From: JANQLC01 sp036881805
GTDB taxonomy: Bacteria; Bacteroidota; Bacteroidia; Flavobacteriales; JANQLC01
Direction: 5' to 3'
DNA: 9,452 nt
Assembly (NCBI GenBank): GCA_036881805.1
Contig: JBAJNK010000010.1
Coordinates: forward strand, 1 to 9,452
Shown here piece after piece: positions 1 through 6,928 of the stretch. How positions within the stretch are numbered: position 1 is the stretch's first letter; each line of letters opens with the position of its first letter. The notes below the pieces were generated by a model. It ran no database searches. It was not told the origin of the DNA and saw only the letters and a program-made list of their open reading frames with translations. Both the position numbers and the translations under genes were made by a program.

Positions 1-44
1 CTGCTAATGTAATACAAAGATTTTAAATTGCCAGATCCAGTGTG

Positions 45-127
45 CTTCAAAAAACAAAACCCACTTTTTAGGCTAATCCATCGACGGGGACAAAATCAAA
101 GAGATAAGACTGTACTTTCAGATGCCC
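45..127 (-). repeat. Degenerate intergenic repeat, left locus (two units)
   Basis: Read on the minus strand, unit L1 (about 82-123) opens TCTGAAAGTACAGTCTTATC and ends TTTTGTCCCCGTCG; unit L2 (45-72) reads CCTAAAAAGTGGG, then TTTTGTTTTTTG. Both match units near 7825-7945. The best ungapped match is 20 bases with two differences: CAAAATCAAAGAGATAAGAC at 91-110 against 7875-7894. L1 begins about 150 bases past the metK stop, in the orientation of metK transcription. Translations of the two loci are not conserved, so it looks like a nucleic-acid repeat and not a coding remnant. What it does is unknown. Confidence 0.6.
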
Positions 128-271
128 CGCATGGACAAAGGCAAGCCCCAACGGTTGCGCAATCGTGCGCCCCGATAAGGCCGTTTATCGTTCCGATATC
201 GCATTTTACAAATCGCCGTGACAAATGCGCCCGGCTCGATCGTATCGATGTCTTCTTCGACAACGCATCGG

Positions 272-1528
272 TTACCGCAAACCAAAAGCCTTTTTTACCG
301 CTTCCACATAGTCCAGTTTTTCCCAAGTGAACAGCGTCACTTCCTTCTCCATCTTTCCGAAATAAGGTGACTCAAAAGTCTTGGTCACCACTTGGGGGCG
401 TCTACCCATATGTCCATACGCAGCGGTTTCCAAGTAAATCGGTTCTCGAAGTCCGAGTCGTTCTTCGATGATAGCCGGACTCAAATCGAATAGTTCCCGC
501 ACCTTTCTCGCCATTTCACCATCGCTTGCGCCCACCTTTGCGCCGCCGAAAGTATCCACGTAAACAGAGGTCGGTTCTGCGACGCCGATGGCGTAAGAGA
601 GTTGCACCAAAATCTGATCCGCCAGGCCGGCAGCTACTAAATTCTTGGCGATGTGTCGCGCGGCATAGGTTGCGGAGCGATCTACTTTGGAGGGGTCTTT
701 TCCTGAAAAAGCACCGCCGCCATGGGCACCTTTCCCGCCGTAGGTATCCGCGATGATTTTTCGGCCTGTCAACCCCGAGTCGCCATGGGGCCCGCCGATG
801 ACAAATTTGCCGGTCGGGTTGATGTAATAGGTAATGCGATCGGTAAAGAGGGATTGTGTCTGGCGTGGCAATTTTTTGATGACGCGCGGCATCAAAATCG
901 CTTTCAAATCAGCGGTTATCCGCAGCAGCATTTTTTCGTCCGTATCAAAGTCATCGTGTTGCGTAGAAATCACGATGGTATCGATGTGCAACGGCTCGTC
1001 TGTATCGGAATAGGCTATGGTCACCTGCGCTTTGGCATCTGGGCGCAGATAGGTGATCGCTGCGTTTTCACGGCGCAGCTGAGCCAGTTCTCGTAGGATG
1101 CGATGCGATAGATCCAGGGCTAGGGGCATGTGGTTTTCCGTTTCTTTTGTGGCGTAGCCAAACATGATGCCCTGGTCACCCGCCCCTCGTCGTTCTTTGC
1201 GCTTGCCTTTGACCCCTTGGTGAATATCGGGAGACTGTTCGTGAATCAACGAAATCACACCGCAGGATCCCCCGCTGAACCCATAGGCATCTCGGGTGTA
1301 TCCGATTTTGTTAATCGTTTGACGTGCAACGCTTTGTACATCGATATAGGTTTTGGATTTCACCTCTCCAGCCAAGATGACCTGTCCGGTGGTCACCAGG
1401 GTTTCACAAGCCACTTTGGCATTGGGATCAAACGCTAAGAAGTTGTCCAGCAAGGCGTCGGATATCTGATCGGCAACCTTATCGGGATGTCCTTCAGAAA
1501 CGGACTCCGACGTGAATAGATACGACAT
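272..1528 (-). CDS. metK: S-adenosylmethionine synthetase (methionine adenosyltransferase)
   Basis: This cytosolic enzyme joins methionine and ATP to give S-adenosylmethionine, releasing phosphate and pyrophosphate. At 418 residues the ORF is full length for a bacterial MetK. The N-terminus has the family pattern around His14 and Asp16 (SEGHPDKVADQISDA). The signature GAGDQG lies at residues 115-120, followed by IMFGYAT. The second signature, GGGAFSGKDPSKVDRSA, spans 270-286 and holds the phosphate- and metal-binding residues. The C-terminus (AFGLR) is complete. The start gives the canonical MSYLFTSESVSEGHPDKV opening, so the ATG at 1528 is well supported. No Shine-Dalgarno sequence is visible, as is common in Bacteroidota. 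It is transcribed away from mvaD. I looked for a SAM riboswitch upstream and recognised none. Confidence 0.98.
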   Translation of the reverse strand: MSYLFTSESVSEGHPDKVADQISDALLDNFLAFDPNAKVACETLVTTGQVILAGEVKSKTYIDVQSVARQTINKIGYTRDAYGFSGGSCGVISLIHEQSPDIHQGVKGKRKERRGAGDQGIMFGYATKETENHMPLALDLSHRILRELAQLRRENAAITYLRPDAKAQVTIAYSDTDEPLHIDTIVISTQHDDFDTDEKMLLRITADLKAILMPRVIKKLPRQTQSLFTDRITYYINPTGKFVIGGPHGDSGLTGRKIIADTYGGKGAHGGGAFSGKDPSKVDRSATYAARHIAKNLVAAGLADQILVQLSYAIGVAEPTSVYVDTFGGAKVGASDGEMARKVRELFDLSPAIIEERLGLREPIYLETAAYGHMGRRPQVVTKTFESPYFGKMEKEVTLFTWEKLDYVEAVKKAFGLR

Positions 1529-1633
1529 AAACCACTGTTTTTTAAGTAATACGAGTCGCTCAAGGGTTGGGCTGTGGGAAAAATGCGGGCTTTTAGCATT
1601 TTTTAATGAGGTTGCAAGCAGCCAAATCTCTCC

Positions 1634-1786
1634 TCAAATCCGCCGCAAGTTAGGAAAATATCCCTTGTGCAAAAATTTAATTCTCAATTCCGCTCTGGCC
1701 AAGCTGTCCGTTTTTATATTTTCGCATTGCAATGCCCCAGTAGCCTGTCCCAGCTGGGAGGCCAATCGTTTAGACGCCTCGTACAT
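1634..1786 (-). CDS. Possible 50-residue small protein or gene remnant
   Basis: An ATG at 1786 opens a 50-codon frame beginning MYEASKRLASQLGQATGALQ and ending KGYFPNLRRI, with TGA at 1634-1636. The composition is protein-like: alternating Ala, Leu, Lys, Arg and Glu in the first 40 residues, consistent with helices. The same frame continues upstream past one TGA for about 40 codons that also read plausibly (for example LIGTCIHAINGDVLRQNG). This could therefore be the end of a decayed longer gene. It lies 105 bases upstream of metK in the same direction. No Shine-Dalgarno or clear promoter is visible and I recognise no family. It could equally be chance. Confidence 0.25.
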   Translation of the reverse strand: MYEASKRLASQLGQATGALQCENIKTDSLARAELRIKFLHKGYFPNLRRI

Positions 1787-1829
1787 ATCGTTGAATCAGC
1801 TGTGGCAAACCGAAAGAGCTGGATTTTTG

Positions 1830-1837
1830 TATTTTTG
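1830..1837 (+). promoter_or_regulatory. Candidate -7 element for mvaD
   Basis: TATTTTTG matches the Bacteroidota -7 consensus TAnnTTTG. It lies 117 bases before the mvaD ATG, implying a 5' leader of about 110 bases. No TTG sits at the usual spacing upstream. The element is expected about twice per strand by chance in this window, so support is weak. Confidence 0.2.
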
Positions 1838-1953
1838 AGCCCGACCATTTTGGCGCAGCACATCGCCGTTAATCGCATGGATACAGGTACCAATCAGGGT
1901 ATCCGTCCCATCTGAAAAAAGATCGTGAAAGGGTTAAAGGTCTAACAGGACAA

Positions 1954-2979
1954 ATGGGGTTAAAAAAAGGGAAGATACGGACTAAAAGTCCGTCAAATAT
2001 CGCCTTGATCAAGTATTGGGGCAAGTGCGGCGAGCAAATCCCGGCAAATACTTCCTTGAGTTTTACGCTTTCGAACTCCCTTACAGAAACCGAGTTATCA
2101 TTTATCGAAAAGCCAGCTGACGGGTTTGGGTTTAAATTCTTTTTTCACGGGCAGCACAAGCCGGATTTTGAGCCCAGAATCGCAGTTTTTTTTCAGCGAA
2201 TAGCCGCTCACATTCCTTTTTTGAAAGACTATCATTTTGAAATTCACAGCTACAACACTTTTCCGCACAGCAGCGGGATGGCCTCCTCGGCTTCGGGCAT
2301 GAGCGCTTTGGCATTGGCGCTCGTCCAGCTGGAGCGGGGTCTGGGGGGTGACTTAGGTGATTTTGCCGCAGCGCGCAAGGCTTCCCTTTTGGCGCGTTTG
2401 GGCTCCGGCAGCGCATGCCGGAGTATATACAAAGGGTTGGTCGTGTGGGGACATACTTCCGTTATCCCAGGCAGTAGCGATGAATATGCCATACCCTATC
2501 CCCACGAAGTTCATCCCGTTTTTCGCGGGTTTCAGGATACCATTCTGCTCATCCACCGCGGGCAAAAAAGCGTAGCGAGCACGATAGGCCACAGATCGAT
2601 GCAGGGTCATCCCTATGCAAAACCGCGTTTTAAACAGGCCGAGAAAAATTTGGAATCACTCATTCCGGTTTTAAAATCTGGGGATTTGGAAGCTTTTGGC
2701 CGCTTGGTGGAGCACGAAGCACTTTCCCTTCACGCTATGATGATGACTGCTGCACCGGCTTACCTGCTCATGCTGCCCAACACCGTTGCCGTATTGCAGG
2801 CGGTCTGGGACTATCGGAAGCAAACGAGACATCCGCTTTACTTTACGTTGGATGCAGGCGCAAACGTCCACCTCTTATACCCCAAAACACATCGGCAACC
2901 CATCTTGGATTTTATCGACGGAGAATTGCTGCGGTATTGTCAAGGGGGGCGCTATATAACAGATCGTGCAGCATACTGA
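1954..2979 (+). CDS. mvaD: Diphosphomevalonate decarboxylase (GHMP superfamily)
   Basis: It probably catalyses the ATP-dependent decarboxylation of mevalonate 5-diphosphate to isopentenyl diphosphate, the last step of the classical mevalonate pathway, in the cytosol. The 341 residues fit the family. NIALIKYWGK at 15-24 is the hallmark N-terminal motif. SSGMASSASGMSALA at 106-120 is the GHMP phosphate-binding loop. RLGSGSACRS at 148-157 is a decarboxylase-specific block. TLDAGAN at 298-304 places Asp300 where the catalytic Asp of the family lies, with Ala in place of the more usual Pro in DAGPN. The start at 1954 gives only a short lead before the first motif. The gene precedes the mevalonate kinase by 43 bases. 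Mono-phosphate or 3-kinase relatives share the fold, so the exact substrate is inferred. Confidence 0.93.
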   Translation: MGLKKGKIRTKSPSNIALIKYWGKCGEQIPANTSLSFTLSNSLTETELSFIEKPADGFGFKFFFHGQHKPDFEPRIAVFFQRIAAHIPFLKDYHFEIHSYNTFPHSSGMASSASGMSALALALVQLERGLGGDLGDFAAARKASLLARLGSGSACRSIYKGLVVWGHTSVIPGSSDEYAIPYPHEVHPVFRGFQDTILLIHRGQKSVASTIGHRSMQGHPYAKPRFKQAEKNLESLIPVLKSGDLEAFGRLVEHEALSLHAMMMTAAPAYLLMLPNTVAVLQAVWDYRKQTRHPLYFTLDAGANVHLLYPKTHRQPILDFIDGELLRYCQGGRYITDRAAY

Positions 2980-2988
2980 GGTTATTCA

Positions 2989-2996
2989 TACCTTTG
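2989..2996 (+). promoter_or_regulatory. Candidate -7 promoter element before the mevalonate kinase gene
   Basis: TACCTTTG matches TAnnTTTG. It begins nine bases after the mvaD stop and ends 26 bases before the chosen ATG at 3023, almost the same geometry as the element before folE. No TTG at the -33 position was found. If real, it gives the kinase its own promoter and argues for the start at 3023, not 2966. Confidence 0.4.
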
Positions 2997-3022
2997 TATG
3001 CCGAGGAGAAAACGCAATCGCG

Positions 3023-3958
3023 ATGAAAAACCCCCTATTCTATGCCAAGGTGCTGCTCTTCGGCGAATATGGCGTCCTACAAAATTCCAAAGGCCTAAGT
3101 CTGCCACTGGATGACTTCAAAGGCTCTTTAAAATTTCCCATCGCAAAATCAGAAGCGGTTATAGAATCGAACCGGCTGCTGCGCGCCTACGCCGATAACC
3201 TCGCTGTGTTGAACCAGTCCGTCGATTTGGATTTGCGCTTCGATATGGAACAGCTCAATCGGGATATAGCAAATGGCTTGTATTTTGATTCCAACATTCC
3301 ACAGGGTTATGGGATAGGCAGTAGCGGTGCGCTGGTGGCTGCGCTTTACGAGCGCTACGCAACCCGAAAAATCGATGTGGATCGGGATTTGGACAAAGGA
3401 AAAATCAAGCGCCTGAAAAACGTCTTTGCCGAGATGGAAAATTACTTTCACGGTACCAGCTCAGGTTTAGATCCCTTGGTTTGTTATTTAAAACTCCCGT
3501 TGCTGATTCACTCTAAGACAGGTGTAGACACGGTGGATATGCCCACTTGTAAAAGCGGAAAAGGCAGTGTTTTCCTGCTGAACTCGGGAACGCCTGGGCA
3601 GACGGAGCCCATGATCAATATCTTTTTCGAAAAGCTCAAAAGCCAAGGCTTTAGGCGGACGATAAAAGCGGAATTCACCCGATACAACAACGCGTGCATC
3701 GACGCATTTATGAAGCGCGAGCTGGGGGGGGTATTCGATAACTTAAAGGCGCTTTCCGCCTGGGCCTATGCACATCTGCGCCCGATGATTCCCAATTCTC
3801 TACTCGAGATCTGGGCACAGGGCATCCAATCCAATGACTATTATCTAAAGCTTTGTGGCAGTGGCGGTGGCGGTTACATTTTGGGCTTTACCCTAGATTA
3901 CGAAAAGACAAGGCGCCTTCTAAAAGATTACAGTATAGACCTGATATACCGGATTTAG
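3023..3958 (+). CDS. GHMP kinase, probably mevalonate kinase
   Basis: It likely phosphorylates mevalonate with ATP to 5-phosphomevalonate, two steps before MvaD in the same pathway. All three GHMP motifs are present in the 311-residue protein: KVLLFGEYGVL at 9-19, IPQGYGIGSSGAL at 92-104 (the ATP-binding loop), and KLCGSGGGGYILGF at 276-289. HGTSSGLDP at 143-151 carries the likely catalytic Asp150, as in mevalonate kinases. An in-frame ATG at 2966 would add 19 residues without similarity to kinases and overlap mvaD. I prefer the ATG at 3023 because the protein then opens directly into the first strand, and GAGGAGAA lies about 12 bases upstream. Phosphomevalonate kinase is a possible alternative. 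The pairing with mvaD supports the mevalonate route. Confidence 0.85.
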   Translation: MKNPLFYAKVLLFGEYGVLQNSKGLSLPLDDFKGSLKFPIAKSEAVIESNRLLRAYADNLAVLNQSVDLDLRFDMEQLNRDIANGLYFDSNIPQGYGIGSSGALVAALYERYATRKIDVDRDLDKGKIKRLKNVFAEMENYFHGTSSGLDPLVCYLKLPLLIHSKTGVDTVDMPTCKSGKGSVFLLNSGTPGQTEPMINIFFEKLKSQGFRRTIKAEFTRYNNACIDAFMKRELGGVFDNLKALSAWAYAHLRPMIPNSLLEIWAQGIQSNDYYLKLCGSGGGGYILGFTLDYEKTRRLLKDYSIDLIYRI

Positions 3959-3989
3959 CACAGAATCGGATTCGGGAAACGGATCTCTT

Positions 3990-4016
3990 GTCGGTGCCCA
4001 TCTGCGGTTTACACCC
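3990..4016 (+). repeat. Short stretch matching part of yidD
   Basis: These 27 bases match 6755-6781 inside yidD at 23 positions: GTCGGTGCCCAT is identical, then a six-base divergent patch, then TTTACACCC identical. In the corresponding frame both encode LVGAHxRFTP, with Leu here and Cys in YidD at x. Similarity stops on both sides. It may be a small relic of a yidD duplication or a coincidence. Confidence 0.35.
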
Positions 4017-4237
4017 CCAGACCCTTTTGCGTGGGTTAACTCTACTGCCCCATTCTCTACAATTTATTCGCGCTTTACAAGACCATTTAACAAAAGCCAA
4101 AGAATCCGGAGACGCCTATGAAAATAGAATATATTGGTCGCATTATTAAAAATAATCACTTTCTTGTAGAAAAATAATTACACTTGCTGCTATGTTAGTA
4201 AACATATAAATGCCGCCTCAAACGATCTTTTATATCT

Positions 4238-4266
4238 AAGCGTAAAAACCCTTTTTAAAAGCGCTT
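4238..4266. other. Imperfect hairpin in the folE upstream region
   Basis: AAGCG-TAAAAA, loop CCC, then TTTTTA, a four-base bulge AAAG, and CGCTT: eleven potential pairs. The core is AT-rich and no T-run follows on plus, so it is not a classic terminator. It could end transcripts from the mevalonate genes or be a binding site. Confidence 0.3.
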
Positions 4267-4373
4267 GTAAGGTGTTGGGCACAACAGCTTCAAATCGGAA
4301 ATAATCGGCGGCTTTAAGACGATCTGTCTTTTAATTGCATTCCCGATCCAACCCGCTTATATGATCTGTTCTT

Positions 4374-4412
4374 ATTGGGTTCCAATCGTTTTTTATGCCT
4401 TCCCAATTGGGA
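4374..4412. promoter_or_regulatory. Paired inverted repeats upstream of folE, possible operator
   Basis: ATTGG-GTT-CCAAT at 4374-4386 and the perfect 12-base palindrome TCCCAATTGGGA at 4401-4412 share the half-site CCAAT/ATTGG. Their centres are about 26 bases apart, roughly two and a half helical turns, and they lie 80-120 bases before the likely folE -7 element. They could bind a dimeric regulator; none is identified. Confidence 0.25.
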
Positions 4413-4491
4413 CAATTCGTCTTTACCTACTTAAAAAACCGATTCATTCAGATTTCCATCACCCGAACCGATCATTTCATATGCTATTGCC

Positions 4492-4499
4492 TACCTTTG
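4492..4499 (+). promoter_or_regulatory. Likely -7 promoter element of the folE-cysS-yidD-lgt unit
   Basis: TACCTTTG matches the Bacteroidota TAnnTTTG consensus and ends 22 bases before the folE ATG, a typical distance. No clear -33 TTG is visible at the expected spacing. It is the best-placed promoter in the window and would serve the whole downstream cluster. Confidence 0.55.
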
Positions 4500-4521
4500 T
4501 GGTTTTCCCCGATCGAGAACC

Positions 4522-5169
4522 ATGAAAGATAGAGAAGCCACCTTTAACGAAGGGGATACCCGCAGCGAAAACCCTATTGGAACGGCCTGTAAAACGCTTT
4601 CGGACGCAGAAAAAATAGGACGGATTCAAGCGCACTTTAAGGGTATCATGGAAGCGTTGGGTCTGGATTTGACAGACGACAGCCTCAAAGGAACGCCCAA
4701 ACGCGTAGCTGAGATGTTTGTGCACGAACTCTTTGCCGGTTTGGACCCGGATCGCCAGCCGGTTATGTCTACCTTTGAAAACAAATACAAATACCAGCAG
4801 ATGCTGGTCAACAAAGATATTAGCGTTTACAGCACCTGTGAGCACCACTTCCTGCCAATTGTCGGCAAAGCGCATATCGGCTACATATCCAACGGTAGGG
4901 TTATCGGACTTTCCAAGATCAATCGAATCGTCGACTATTATGCCAAACGACCACAGGTACAGGAACGCCTGACCCTGCAAATAGTCAAAAGCATACAAGC
5001 GGCTTTGGGCACAAGGGATGTAGCTTGCGTGATCGATGCCAAACACCTCTGCATCAACTCGCGCGGCATCCGCCATACCAATAGCAGTACCCTCACAGCC
5101 GAAATGGATGGTATTTTCAAAAAAGATCCGATTACACGTCGCGAATTTTTACACCATATTAAGCACTGA
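4522..5169 (+). CDS. folE: GTP cyclohydrolase I
   Basis: It converts GTP to 7,8-dihydroneopterin triphosphate plus formate, the entry step to folate and, depending on the organism, to queuosine or biopterin. The 215 residues match the family length. TPKRVAEMF at 58-66 is a conserved helix. STCEHHFLPI at 104-113 contains Cys106 and His109, equivalent to E. coli zinc ligands Cys110 and His113, with His108 as the catalytic His112 equivalent. Cys177 in KHLCINSRGI is the third zinc ligand, and this block also binds GTP. SKINRIVDYYAKRPQVQERLT at 131-151 is the conserved helix of the tunnel fold. The ATG at 4522 follows a well-placed promoter element. cysS follows with a 21-base gap. Confidence 0.97.
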   Translation: MKDREATFNEGDTRSENPIGTACKTLSDAEKIGRIQAHFKGIMEALGLDLTDDSLKGTPKRVAEMFVHELFAGLDPDRQPVMSTFENKYKYQQMLVNKDISVYSTCEHHFLPIVGKAHIGYISNGRVIGLSKINRIVDYYAKRPQVQERLTLQIVKSIQAALGTRDVACVIDAKHLCINSRGIRHTNSSTLTAEMDGIFKKDPITRREFLHHIKH

Positions 5170-5190
5170 GTGCCTGGCTTACCCCCCACT

Positions 5191-6672
5191 ATGAAGCGCT
5201 ACGAAACCCACCCTTTACAGCTGTACGATTCCCTACGAGGCAGAAAAGAGCGTTTTATCCCCATCGAAAGCGATCACGTAGGCCTATACGTTTGTGGTCC
5301 AACCGTTTACAGCCCTGTACATTTGGGAAATGTACGCACCTTTATCTCTTTTGACTTAATTTACCGGTACCTGAGTCATTTGGGCTATAGCGTCTGCTAC
5401 GTGCGCAACATTACCGACGTCGGGCATTTGGAGCGCGACGCGGATGAGGGAGCGGATAAAATCACCAAAAAAGCGCGCTTGGAGCAGATAGCGCCCATGC
5501 AAGTGGCACAGCGATACACCTTAGACCTTCACCAGGTGTTGCAAAGGTTTAACAATACGGCACCCGACATGGAGCCGACAGCTACTGGTCACATCCCCGA
5601 GCAAATTGAAACCGTGGAAAAATTGCTCGCCAACGGCCTGGCCTATGCGGTGAATGGCAGTGTCTATTTCGATGTTAAAAAATACGACGAAACCAACCGT
5701 TATGGTGAATTGAGCCGGCGCAGCATCGATGAACTGATCGCCAACAGCCGCGATTTGCAGGGCACCACAGAAAAGAAAAACCCACAGGACTTTGCACTCT
5801 GGAAAAAGGCTTCACCCCAACGTATCATGCGCTGGAAATCTCCTTGGGGCGAAGGCTTCCCCGGTTGGCATTTAGAATGCACGACTATGAGCACCAAATA
5901 TTTGGGCGTGCCGTTTGACATTCACGGCGGTGGGATGGATCTAAAATTTCCCCATCACGAATGCGAAATCGCACAGGCCAAAGGCGCTTATGGAAAAGCA
6001 CCCGCCAACTATTGGCTACACGCCAATATGCTGACGCTCAACGGTCAAAAAATGAGTAAAAGCACTGGTAATACGGTTTTACCAAAGGATTTGATCAACG
6101 GGACCAATCCCTTTTTCAAAAGCGGTTTTCACCCTTTGGTGATTCGTTTTTTCATGATGCAAGCCCATTACCGCAGCGTGTTGGATTTGTCTGACGAGGC
6201 GATTCGGGGTGCAGAAAAAGGTTATTTCAAACTGATGAACGCCTATAAAGCGCTGCGAAATGCGACGAGCGCCCAAAAATCCGATTTTGATGTGCGGGGA
6301 TGGGTCGGCGAAGCTTACGAGGCTATGAGTGACGACTTTAACACCCCTGTGCTGATCGCCAAGCTCTTTGAAGCCGTTCATTGGGCTAACCAAATCAAAG
6401 CGGGATCCGCCTCCCTAAGGGAAGCTGACCTGCATTTACTAAGGGAAAAATTCCATACTTTTACCTTTGAAATTCTGGGTTTGCAGCCGATTGAATCGGA
6501 AGGGAATTTCAACAAACTATCGGAAGTGGTAAACGTATTGATCGAAATGCGCGCGGAAGCACGCGCCGACAAAAACTGGGCATTCTCAGACCAAATCCGG
6601 GACCGCTTGGCCGCCATAGGCATTCGACTCCAAGATGGTGCAGATGGCACCCGGTTTACCCTTGAAAGCTGA
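5191..6672 (+). CDS. cysS: Cysteinyl-tRNA synthetase
   Basis: This class I aminoacyl-tRNA synthetase charges tRNA-Cys with cysteine in the cytosol. The 493-residue protein has GLYVCGPTVY at 31-40, whose Cys35 is a zinc ligand, and a HIGH-type motif in the variant form HLGN at 44-47. WHLECTTMS (Cys230) and HHECEIAQ (His255, Glu259) supply the other zinc ligands, at the spacing seen in E. coli. KMSKS is at 287-291. The C-terminal third is the anticodon-binding helical region, including the DDFNTP block at 381-386. An in-frame GTG at 5170 would add seven residues (MPGLPPT); I chose the ATG at 5191 because the conserved region starts directly after it. It sits in the folE cluster and its stop is five bases before the preferred yidD start. 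Confidence 0.97.
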   Translation: MKRYETHPLQLYDSLRGRKERFIPIESDHVGLYVCGPTVYSPVHLGNVRTFISFDLIYRYLSHLGYSVCYVRNITDVGHLERDADEGADKITKKARLEQIAPMQVAQRYTLDLHQVLQRFNNTAPDMEPTATGHIPEQIETVEKLLANGLAYAVNGSVYFDVKKYDETNRYGELSRRSIDELIANSRDLQGTTEKKNPQDFALWKKASPQRIMRWKSPWGEGFPGWHLECTTMSTKYLGVPFDIHGGGMDLKFPHHECEIAQAKGAYGKAPANYWLHANMLTLNGQKMSKSTGNTVLPKDLINGTNPFFKSGFHPLVIRFFMMQAHYRSVLDLSDEAIRGAEKGYFKLMNAYKALRNATSAQKSDFDVRGWVGEAYEAMSDDFNTPVLIAKLFEAVHWANQIKAGSASLREADLHLLREKFHTFTFEILGLQPIESEGNFNKLSEVVNVLIEMRAEARADKNWAFSDQIRDRLAAIGIRLQDGADGTRFTLES

Positions 6673-6676
6673 TTTC

Positions 6677-6928
6677 TTGAAAACACCACAAAAAATAACC
6701 ACCGCAATACCCGTACTACTCATCCGGCTCTACCAGATTAGCCTTTCCCCTTTGGTCGGTGCCCATTGCCGATTTACACCCACTTGCTCCACCTATGCCT
6801 TGGAAGCGCTTAAACGGCATGGCCTGGTCGAGGGCGGTTGGCTGACCCTAAAGCGAATCATGCGCTGCCACCCCTGGGGCAGCGCAGGACATGACCCGGT
6901 TCCACCTAAAAGTTGCACCGATGAATGA
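6677..6928 (+). CDS. yidD: Membrane protein insertion efficiency factor YidD
   Basis: YidD is a small inner-membrane-associated protein thought to help YidC insert and fold membrane proteins. The diagnostic pattern is complete: LLIRLYQISLSPL, then HCRFTPTCSTYALEALKRHG, then RCHPWG and DPVP near the C-terminus, including the three conserved Cys. The start is uncertain. A TTG at 6677, five bases after the cysS stop, gives an 83-residue protein opening MKTPQKITT, close to the usual length. ATGs at 6644 and 6635 would add 11 or 14 residues read inside cysS that do not look conserved. The last eight bases overlap lgt, which suggests translational coupling. The first 20 residues form an amphipathic or membrane-seeking helix. 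The family identity is firm; only the start is open. Confidence 0.92.
   Translation: MKTPQKITTAIPVLLIRLYQISLSPLVGAHCRFTPTCSTYALEALKRHGLVEGGWLTLKRIMRCHPWGSAGHDPVPPKSCTDE

Larger units (their letters stand above)
1529..1953. other. Divergent intergenic region between metK and mvaD
   Basis: These 425 bases must hold the promoters of metK (minus) and mvaD (plus). The two plus-strand ORFs that cross it resemble no family and have no clear start signals. On the minus strand one frame stays open from about 1930 to 1634 except for a single TGA near 1800, and its second half is listed as a possible small gene. A TATTTTTG element at 1830-1837 fits the Bacteroidota -7 consensus. No tRNA or riboswitch was recognised. 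Confidence 0.5.
3959..4521. other. Long intergenic region between the mevalonate genes and folE
   Basis: No convincing gene fits in these 563 bases. A plus frame stays open to 4149, and a 19-codon ORF from ATG 4118 (MKIEYIGRIIKNNHFLVEK) has GGAGA eight bases upstream, but neither matches a known family. The region contains a stretch resembling yidD (3990-4016), an imperfect hairpin (4238-4266), a short stem with AAGAC/GTCTT arms (4316-4330), two inverted repeats with ATTGG/CCAAT half-sites (4374-4412) and the likely folE promoter. It becomes AT-rich after about 4130. No tRNA was recognised. Confidence 0.5.

Noticed and set aside
1554..1561. AGTCGCTC occurring in three gaps (1554, 8029, 9406)
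   Set aside because: Three copies of one 8-mer in about 2 kb of intergenic DNA is near chance expectation, and the flanks do not align.
1651..1672. Weak similarity of GGAAAATATCCCTTGT to the repeat unit start
   Set aside because: Needs a gap and several transversions, and lacks the rest of the unit.
1512..1915. Two overlapping plus-strand ORFs between metK and mvaD
   Set aside because: No family resemblance, Ser/Leu/Phe-rich shadow composition, and the first overlaps the metK start; the opposite strand reads more like protein.
4282..4300. TTCAAATC resembling a tRNA T-arm
   Set aside because: No acceptor, D or anticodon stems could be built around it.
4477..5076. A 199-codon minus-strand ORF across folE
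   Set aside because: It is the antisense shadow of a gene whose zinc and catalytic residues are all visible on plus.
5320..5340. HLGN in place of HIGH in cysteinyl-tRNA synthetase
   Set aside because: I take this as a tolerated class I motif variant; zinc ligands and KMSKS are intact, so no loss of function is implied.
6462..6469. TACCTTTG inside cysS (and another inside folE near 4770)
   Set aside because: Both encode the common Thr-Phe-Glu run inside conserved coding sequence and are far from a gene start; they show the motif also occurs by chance.
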